A stretch of DNA of 9,196 nt. Origin: Flavobacteriaceae bacterium. Lineage in GTDB: Bacteria > Bacteroidota > Bacteroidia > Flavobacteriales > Flavobacteriaceae. The translations under genes and the position numbers were made by a program. The notes beneath the pieces were generated by a model. It searched no databases, had not been told where the DNA came from, and was given only the letters and a program-made list of their open reading frames with translations. Where the stretch lies: NCBI GenBank assembly GCA_030618945.1, contig JAUXCI010000091.1, forward strand, positions 1 to 9,196, in the 5' to 3' direction. The stretch's first letter is position 1. Each line of letters starts with the position of its first letter. Shown here piece after piece: positions 1 through 4,704 of this stretch.

Positions 1-385
1 CGACATCATTGGTGGGGTCCTGACTAATATTTTTACTTTCTAAAATATTTATATTACCCTCAACATTCTTAAAGATGATTTCTTTAATCTTGATTTTACT
101 GATAGATTCTTTTGAGCTTTTCCATTTTACTCGATTGCCAGCAAATACAGTTGTCGTAAATTCATTCGGTTTACCTATTATAGAACCAACATCTTCTCCT
201 TCAACATAAAATTGTATATAATTTTTTAGATCACTGACATCGTCTGGGATTTCCTTAATAAGCATTAAATTAATAGTTACAGGTTTTGATATTAATTCAT
301 TTTCGGACGAAACCGGATCTTGTTTTTCACCTTTACAGGCAAATAGTAAAAGGAATGCCAAGGAGATAAGCAAATAATTTTTCAT
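1..385 (-). CDS. Small lipoprotein of unknown function, C-terminus cut by the left edge
   Basis: An open frame starts at the ATG on the complement of 383-385 and stays open for 128 codons to the window edge, so the stop is missing. The N-terminus (MKNYLLISLAFLLLFAC) is a lipoprotein signal: one Lys, a hydrophobic core and a lipobox ending in Cys17. The mature protein is therefore probably lipid-anchored in the envelope. After a polar linker (residues 18-35), residues 36-120 alternate hydrophobic and polar positions as a beta-sandwich would. They carry the pattern F-T-T-T (76-79), a Gly (83), W-K (88-89) and a K-I-K-I strand (97-100). The same spacing occurs in the secreted protein at 2988-3440 (F63-T-V-T, G70, W75-K76, K-I-N-I), so I infer the two are related. 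The next gene in the same direction is 178 bases upstream. I do not recognise a named family. Confidence 0.72.
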   Translation of the reverse strand, partial: MKNYLLISLAFLLLFACKGEKQDPVSSENELISKPVTINLMLIKEIPDDVSDLKNYIQFYVEGEDVGSIIGKPNEFTTTVFAGNRVKWKSSKESISKIKIKEIIFKNVEGNINILESKNISQDPTNDV

Positions 386-449
386 CTGGTTATTGATTTA
401 GAGTTGTTATTAAATTTAGTTTTGATTTATTGTTTAAACAAATGATTTA

Positions 450-463
450 GGACCAAATGGTCC
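450..463. promoter_or_regulatory. Short palindrome, possible operator upstream of the lipoprotein gene
   Basis: GGACCA and TGGTCC form perfect 6-base arms around a central AA, 65-78 bases upstream of the lipoprotein start at 385. It is one of the few GC-containing symmetric sites in an AT-rich spacer (386-563). It could be a dimeric regulator site, or chance. I found no convincing -7/-33 promoter pair beside it. Confidence 0.2.
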
Positions 464-563
464 AAAAACTTTCCGAATGACCTTTTAATTTATTAAACGG
501 GTATAAAATATATCTTAACTTAGCTTGTGCCTTTAACAAATTTTGATCATTAAATTTAAGGTT

Positions 564-911
564 TTACTGGGCTTGGTCAGGAAACTCGGTCACATGGATC
601 TCACCTTCTCCAACTGGTTCTTTACCGGTGCAAATCCTGCCATATTTTCCGTATTTATTTTCCCAGAACCCAACAAAAATTGGTTTTTCATTTCTCAGAA
701 CATCAACTATATACGGAAATTTTGAAATCGGATATTGTAAATAAACATGATCAAAATCCTTCGGACCATTTACTTCCAACTCCTCCTCAAAAAAATTGAT
801 AACCCCGATAAGATCATCGGCTGTATCGAACAAATTGATTGTTGTGAAACTTCTGTTTTTCTGTGACCCCTCGTCCAGAAAAATACGGTATGATTTTATT
901 TCAGTGTACAT
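564..911 (-). CDS. Conserved-looking hypothetical protein, 115 residues
   Basis: A complete frame starts at the ATG on the complement of 909-911 and ends at TAA (564-566). The product is soluble and acidic, with no signal peptide or membrane segment, so it is probably cytosolic. The sequence is mixed alpha/beta: a strand-like start (residues 1-10), an acidic helical stretch (about 30-47, with an F-F-E-E-E-L-E run), then strands around V-Y-L-Q-Y (56-60) and P-I-F-V-G-F-W (77-83) and a Gly-rich turn region (85-103). I see no catalytic motif and cannot assign a family. It lies 138 bases downstream of the cyclase gene in the same direction and 178 bases upstream of the lipoprotein gene, so it probably has its own transcript. 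Balanced amino-acid composition and the absence of a better frame on either strand support it as a real gene. Confidence 0.65.
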   Translation of the reverse strand: MYTEIKSYRIFLDEGSQKNRSFTTINLFDTADDLIGVINFFEEELEVNGPKDFDHVYLQYPISKFPYIVDVLRNEKPIFVGFWENKYGKYGRICTGKEPVGEGEIHVTEFPDQAQ

Positions 912-982
912 GCTATTGTTTTTTCAAAAACAACAAACTATCAATTAAACAGGAAATTTAAAATGATGAGGATCAATGAATA

Positions 983-1000
983 TATTGATTATGATCAATA
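983..1000. repeat. AT-rich hairpin between the cyclase gene and the 115-residue gene
   Basis: TATTGAT (983-989) and ATCAATA (994-1000) are perfect 7-base arms around a 4-base loop. A further ATCAAT copy lies at 972-977, giving three half-sites of one motif in 30 bases. The position, 50-67 bases beyond the cyclase stop and about 72 upstream of the next start, would suit either a weak transcript end or a regulator site. AT-rich sequence produces such symmetry by chance fairly often. Confidence 0.2.
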
Positions 1001-1049
1001 ATTAAGAAAATTAAAGTTTTTGTTTCTTGTTTTTACAGGGAGAAAAGAA

Positions 1050-2960
1050 TTAAGAAGCACGTTCTTGGGACTTGTTATTTGAATGAAACTCTTCTTTGTT
1101 GCTGTTTGAGAAATGATTTGAATCTCCCTTTTTTTTATGGACATAATACATTTTCATCATGCCTTTATTCTTAGCCTCTATTTCACCTCTGTATTCACAA
1201 TCGAAGGAGTTTTTGATCAGCTTATAGGTGCTTTCGGAGACATTTATTTTTCCTGGTTGGGAATTTGATTCTAAGCGGGAGGCTATATTGACCGTATCAC
1301 CCCAAATGTCATAGGCAAATTTTTTGGTACCTACTACTCCGGCAACAACGGGTCCGGTATGGATTCCAATCCGAACGTCAAAGTGGGTGATTTCACGAAC
1401 TTCAGCGTTTTTTATATTTTCAATAAACTCGTTAATTTCAAAGGCCGCTAGCAGCATTTTTTCAGCGTGGCCTCCACTGGGAAAGGGTAAACCTCCGGCA
1501 CACATATACGAATCGCCAATAGTTTTAATTTTCTCCAAACCATATTTTTCAATTATTTCATCAAATTTAGAGAAATGGTAATCAACACTTTTTACCAATA
1601 ACTCTGGCGTTAGGTTTTGAGAAAATTTCGTAAATGCCTCAAAATCAGTAAACATAACAGTGACCGAATCAAATTTTTTCGGTGTTACCTTTCCCTTGTC
1701 TTTGAGCTCCAAAGCTGTTTCTTCGGGGAGGATATTGAGCAGTAGTTTATCAGAGCGGTTTCTTTCATCCTCAATGAGCTTTTTTGTTTTTTCAATAAAT
1801 CTATTCCGCCGATATAAACCAATGGCAACTATACAAATCAAAACCAAGGCGATAATAGTAGCAATTACCATAATCTTTTGGTTTCTTTTTTGTTGGTTGA
1901 GCAGATCTACTTCCATTTGTTTCTGAGAAACTTCAAAATCAGTCCTAATATTGGCCATTTGTTGCACAGCTGCAATATTATTGACGCTATCTTTATAGGC
2001 CTTATAATTTTTGTAATATTTTAATGCACGTCCTTGATCGCCAGATAACTCGTATAATTTTGAAAGTTGTAAATTAGCTTCACTGATTTCATCTTTAAGC
2101 CCATATTTTTCAGACAATTCCAAACTTCTTTGAGCATAGTCACGTGCAGTATTCCAATCATTTTTGTTCAAGTAGAGATCTGACATATAAGTGAGAAAAA
2201 TAGAAATGGGATAATAGTTTTCCAATTTCTCAAACATGACTATAGCGTGGTTGATATTGTCTATGGCCATTTCATTCTTTCCTTGCATGGCATAAGCGAT
2301 TCCTTTGTTGCCAATGTTCATGGCAATACCTGCAGTATAACCCAACCTTTTAAATGCAGGCCCTGACTGTTCAAACATCAAAAGGGCAGAATCAGGTTTT
2401 GATACGGTTAAATATTCATCCCCAAGATTTTCGAGGGCTGAAGCCCAATGCCTGATACTATCATTCCCTTTATGAATCGCTATGGCATTAGCATAATAAT
2501 GAACCGCGTTTTCGTGGTTTCCCATTATTGAATAAACATCAGCTATGGATATACTAACAAGGCCCAAGTTGTAATTAAATTTTTCTTCAGATGCCATTTT
2601 AGCTGCTAGAAAATAACTTTCCAGGCCTTCACTAAGATCTCCTTTACGGGTATGGGCATTTCCCATTTGTAACCAGGCCGAGAACAAATACTGTAATGAG
2701 TCCAACTTTTGACATTCCTTGATGAGTTCTTCACCGAAATAAAGAATCTTGTCCGAATCATTACTATAGCCAATTAGTTGTTTCAAGATTGACAGTTGCT
2801 CTTGCTCCTTATACTGACCGCTAATATAGACCTGTTCAAGACTATCGACCAGCTTTTGGTTTTGGCAAAAAAGCTGCGTACAAGAAACTAGAAAAAGGCC
2901 CAGTAAAACACTGACTTTTTTTATTTTTAAGTTTGATATGCAATAAGCGTTTCCCTTCAT
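1050..2960 (-). CDS. TPR-repeat membrane sensor with a class III adenylate cyclase domain
   Basis: This is a 636-residue transmembrane cyclase predicted to convert ATP to cAMP. It has an N-terminal export signal (residues 10-32), a TPR helical array (about 35-330) that would lie outside the cytoplasm, a single membrane helix (362-383), a helical linker (384-420) with the L-L-L-N-I-L-P-E-E motif common before such domains, and a class III cyclase domain (about 425-608). A polar Ser/Asn/Glu-rich tail ends the protein. Both metal-binding aspartates are present: D439 in F-T-D-F and D483 in I-G-D-S-Y. So are the transition-state residues N558 and R562 in G-D-T-V-N-I-A-S-R. The base-selecting positions are K479 and D551, the adenylate cyclase pair; guanylate cyclases have Glu and Cys there. 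The catalytic domain looks intact. The leader contains L-V-S-C (Cys27), a good lipobox, so signal cleavage or lipidation are both possible. A small secreted-protein gene ends 27 bases upstream in the same direction, suggesting a shared transcript. Confidence 0.93.
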   Translation of the reverse strand: MKGNAYCISNLKIKKVSVLLGLFLVSCTQLFCQNQKLVDSLEQVYISGQYKEQEQLSILKQLIGYSNDSDKILYFGEELIKECQKLDSLQYLFSAWLQMGNAHTRKGDLSEGLESYFLAAKMASEEKFNYNLGLVSISIADVYSIMGNHENAVHYYANAIAIHKGNDSIRHWASALENLGDEYLTVSKPDSALLMFEQSGPAFKRLGYTAGIAMNIGNKGIAYAMQGKNEMAIDNINHAIVMFEKLENYYPISIFLTYMSDLYLNKNDWNTARDYAQRSLELSEKYGLKDEISEANLQLSKLYELSGDQGRALKYYKNYKAYKDSVNNIAAVQQMANIRTDFEVSQKQMEVDLLNQQKRNQKIMVIATIIALVLICIVAIGLYRRNRFIEKTKKLIEDERNRSDKLLLNILPEETALELKDKGKVTPKKFDSVTVMFTDFEAFTKFSQNLTPELLVKSVDYHFSKFDEIIEKYGLEKIKTIGDSYMCAGGLPFPSGGHAEKMLLAAFEINEFIENIKNAEVREITHFDVRIGIHTGPVVAGVVGTKKFAYDIWGDTVNIASRLESNSQPGKINVSESTYKLIKNSFDCEYRGEIEAKNKGMMKMYYVHKKKGDSNHFSNSNKEEFHSNNKSQERAS

Positions 2961-2987
2961 GAGGATTTCCAGTCTTGTTAAAAAGGG

Positions 2988-3440
2988 TTACTCAACTATT
3001 CTTACTTTTGGATCAATATGATATGTTTTCCCCTTGCCATTTATTTTAAAAGAAATTTTATAGGTATAAGGGGCTTTCCCTTTTGTGTTGTACTTGGCTA
3101 CTGCTTTTACGGTTTTCGTCCCTTCAATTGAATCATTGTCAAAAATCTTCGTTCCTTTTTCGTATTTGATTTTTGTAATGTTTATTTTATCTGAACCGGA
3201 ATAAGCTTCGCCTTTCCAGATAAAGGAATCTCCTACATTTCCTGTAACTGTGAATTGCCGAGTATCAGTCTCAGTTTGACCTTCAAATTTGCAAACCTTA
3301 TATGGATCTTTTTGTTGCTTAAGGCTATCGATATGACACTTAAGGGTAACAGTGCGCTCCAGGGCTTGGCCAAACGACGTATTGCTAAAAGAAAGCAGTG
3401 CAAGAGTAACCAGAATAAAAAATTGTTTAGTTGTTTTCAT
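2988..3440 (-). CDS. Small secreted beta-rich protein encoded ahead of the cyclase
   Basis: A 150-residue protein whose N-terminus (1-25) is a clear Sec signal peptide ending S-F-G-Q-A, with cleavage expected after Gly24. There is no lipobox and no other membrane segment, so the mature protein is probably free in the periplasm or secreted. The mature part is beta-rich and Lys-rich. It has two cysteines (C35, C50) that could form a disulfide, an F-T-V-T strand (63-66), W-K (75-76), K-I-N-I-T-K-I (85-91), and an end pattern T-Y-H-I-D-P-K-V (139-146). From memory, small flavobacterial proteins ending in I-D-P-K form a family of unknown function; I could not check this. It resembles the truncated lipoprotein at the left edge. 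Its stop lies 27 bases before the cyclase start, and a candidate promoter sits just upstream, so the two genes are probably co-transcribed. The product might modulate the cyclase sensor, but nothing shows this directly. Confidence 0.82.
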   Translation of the reverse strand: MKTTKQFFILVTLALLSFSNTSFGQALERTVTLKCHIDSLKQQKDPYKVCKFEGQTETDTRQFTVTGNVGDSFIWKGEAYSGSDKINITKIKYEKGTKIFDNDSIEGTKTVKAVAKYNTKGKAPYTYKISFKINGKGKTYHIDPKVRIVE

Positions 3441-3456
3441 AATTAGGTTTTAGGTT

Positions 3457-3486
3457 CAAATATTAGATGCCAGGTCATCCCATCAA
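3457..3486 (-). promoter_or_regulatory. Candidate Bacteroidota-type promoter for the secreted-protein/cyclase operon
   Basis: Read on the minus strand, TTG (complement of 3484-3486) is followed by 19 bases and AATATTTG (complement of 3457-3464). The second element matches TAnnTTTG except at its first base. Transcription would begin about ten bases before the start codon at 3440, leaving a very short leader. The 19-base spacing equals that of the candidate promoter at 4655-4685. Confidence 0.35.
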
Positions 3487-3793
3487 GGATACTTTTTTTT
3501 TGGTCAAACCACTGGGCTATAATCTTAGATTTGGTATCATTACGATGAAGATATGCCTAAATATAATGAATTTTGCTTATAAGGCATTAATTGAATGTTT
3601 TGAATTCAGACGACATCAATTAAATAATTTCCCCGTTTGCCATACAAAGCTTACAATTAAAACTTGTCATTAATATTGATTTAACTCATACTATTTCTAT
3701 GCCTATTGTCCTTAAATGACCTTGTTATAACTTGTTAAGAACTTTGTTCGGGCAATCTTAAAATGACCCTCTAAAAAACTGAACTTTAATCAT

Positions 3794-3868
3794 AAATCCT
3801 AATCAAGAGATTCTGTATTGTAAAAAGGGGATTCTTGCTTTAGTTTTAAAGGAATCTGATTAGGATTT
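3794..3868 (+). repeat. Interrupted inverted repeat, possible structured RNA element or terminator
   Basis: AAATCCTAATC (3794-3804) pairs perfectly with GATTAGGATTT (3858-3868). Inside it, GATTC (3809-3813) pairs with GAATC (3852-3856), separated from the outer stem by a 4-base bulge on the left and a single base on the right. The loop contains its own 5-bp hairpin, CTTTA (3838-3842) with TAAAG (3847-3851). The right arm runs straight into a T tract (3866-3871), as in an intrinsic terminator on the plus strand. It lies 71 bases upstream of the DUF4468 start. It may end a small RNA, shape that gene's leader, or be a short mobile repeat. No upstream plus-strand gene needs a terminator here. Confidence 0.5.
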
Positions 3869-3938
3869 TTTAACTCGTCCATTTTTGAATAATGTATAAA
3901 AACTTGTTATACATTTTTTAACGTAAAATATTGAATAA

Positions 3939-4571
3939 ATGAGAAGATTAAGATTACTAGTACTTTTGATAATCGTAATGACAAGATTTTCTTATGCTCA
4001 AAATGACCTGGTTGAAGCAAAATCGCTTACCGAAGTATATGAAGCAGATGGAATAAGTAAATCAGAGATATTCTTGCGAATTAATAATTGGTTTTCAAAA
4101 GAGGAAAATGCTGTCAATAATGAAATTACTATTGCAGACAGTAAAAATGGCCATATAGAGGTTAAGGGTATTGTAAAAGTTCTTTTTAAAAATATTGGCA
4201 CTGATTTATACCCTAAACGAAGTGGGATGGCAGAAGTATTGGAGGCAAAATTCAATTATATTATGACAATTGATATCGTTGAGAACCAGTATATGGTTAA
4301 TTATACTTTAACTGATATGATCAAGGAGATGTATGGTCAGGAGGAAACATTTTTCAACTGTATTAATTTTGTAGAAATTGAGGATACTGCTTTAGAGGAA
4401 TACAACAAGTCAATGGAAAAAGTGTTTAAAAGAAATTTTGTTTTTAAGAATAAGAGAGAAATTTTCTTTGATAATTCGAAGGCACAGTTTCAGGAGGTAA
4501 GCAGCTATATATTGAACGATGCCCAGGTCAATATGTTTGCTTTACACGAAGACATTGTCTCTGGTGATTGA
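3939..4571 (+). CDS. Secreted DUF4468 (TBP-like fold) domain protein
   Basis: A 210-residue protein with a signal peptide (residues 1-20, ending F-S-Y-A before Q21), so it is expected in the periplasm or outer envelope. Residues 33-118 follow the DUF4468 pattern of Bacteroidota. First comes a helix-start S-K-S-E-I-F-L-R-I-N-N-W-F (40-52), where the domain typically has K-x-E-L-Y-x-R-x-x-x-W. Next is a strand ending D-S-K-N-G-H-I-E-V-K-G (67-77), then F-N-Y-I-M-T-I-D-I-V-E-N-Q-Y-M-V-N-Y (105-122). The family's molecular role is unknown; a TBP-like fold has been assigned to it. The C-terminal third (about 135-210) is helical and charged with no motif I know. The channel gene follows 133 bases later on the same strand but has its own candidate promoter, so an operon is doubtful. 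The family call rests on recalled pattern, not a search. Confidence 0.8.
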   Translation: MRRLRLLVLLIIVMTRFSYAQNDLVEAKSLTEVYEADGISKSEIFLRINNWFSKEENAVNNEITIADSKNGHIEVKGIVKVLFKNIGTDLYPKRSGMAEVLEAKFNYIMTIDIVENQYMVNYTLTDMIKEMYGQEETFFNCINFVEIEDTALEEYNKSMEKVFKRNFVFKNKREIFFDNSKAQFQEVSSYILNDAQVNMFALHEDIVSGD

Positions 4572-4654
4572 GAAGATTAATATTAACTTTAGAATAGGCC
4601 GGAAATATTATTATTCCATAATGTTGACGAATAAACGGTTATCACAAATAATTG

Positions 4655-4685
4655 TTTGAGATAATAAGCTTAATTGTTACTTTTA
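4655..4685 (+). promoter_or_regulatory. Candidate Bacteroidota-type promoter for the mechanosensitive channel gene
   Basis: TTTG (4655-4658) is followed after 19 bases by TACTTTTA (4678-4685), which matches TAnnTTTG except at the last base. Transcription would start near 4692, only about 13 bases before the ATG at 4705. This supports separate transcription of the channel gene from the DUF4468 gene before it. Confidence 0.4.
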
Positions 4686-4704
4686 GACACTATAATAGAA
4701 CCTT

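Larger units (their letters stand above)
3441..3938. other. Non-coding region of about 500 bases between divergent genes
   Basis: No convincing gene lies here. The only longer plus-strand frame (3467-3673) has unremarkable composition, no leader and no recognisable family, and it overlaps the minus-strand promoter. The left part would hold the promoter of the cyclase operon. The right part holds a long interrupted inverted repeat (3794-3868) and the unresolved promoter of the DUF4468 gene. The 9-base word CTTGTTATA occurs at 3721-3729 and again at 3903-3911, with a further CTTGTTA at 3731-3737. Confidence 0.6.

Noticed and set aside
1..6. The window begins CGACAT, the same six bases found at the end of the reverse-complemented right edge, within the adapter.
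   Set aside because: The match stops after six bases, and the following sequence reads smoothly as part of the lipoprotein, so adapter at the left edge is not supported.
1324..1926. Plus-strand frames lying across the cyclase gene.
   Set aside because: They run antisense to a well-supported catalytic domain and have no family pattern of their own.
3467..3673. Plus-strand frame of 68 codons in the large intergenic region.
   Set aside because: It overlaps the candidate promoter of the opposite-strand operon, has no leader or recognisable pattern, and is short enough to arise by chance.
3882..3917. TTTTTG then TACATTTT as a promoter for the DUF4468 gene.
   Set aside because: The spacing is about 22 bases, longer than in the other two candidates, and the -7 element has a mismatch in a T-rich run.
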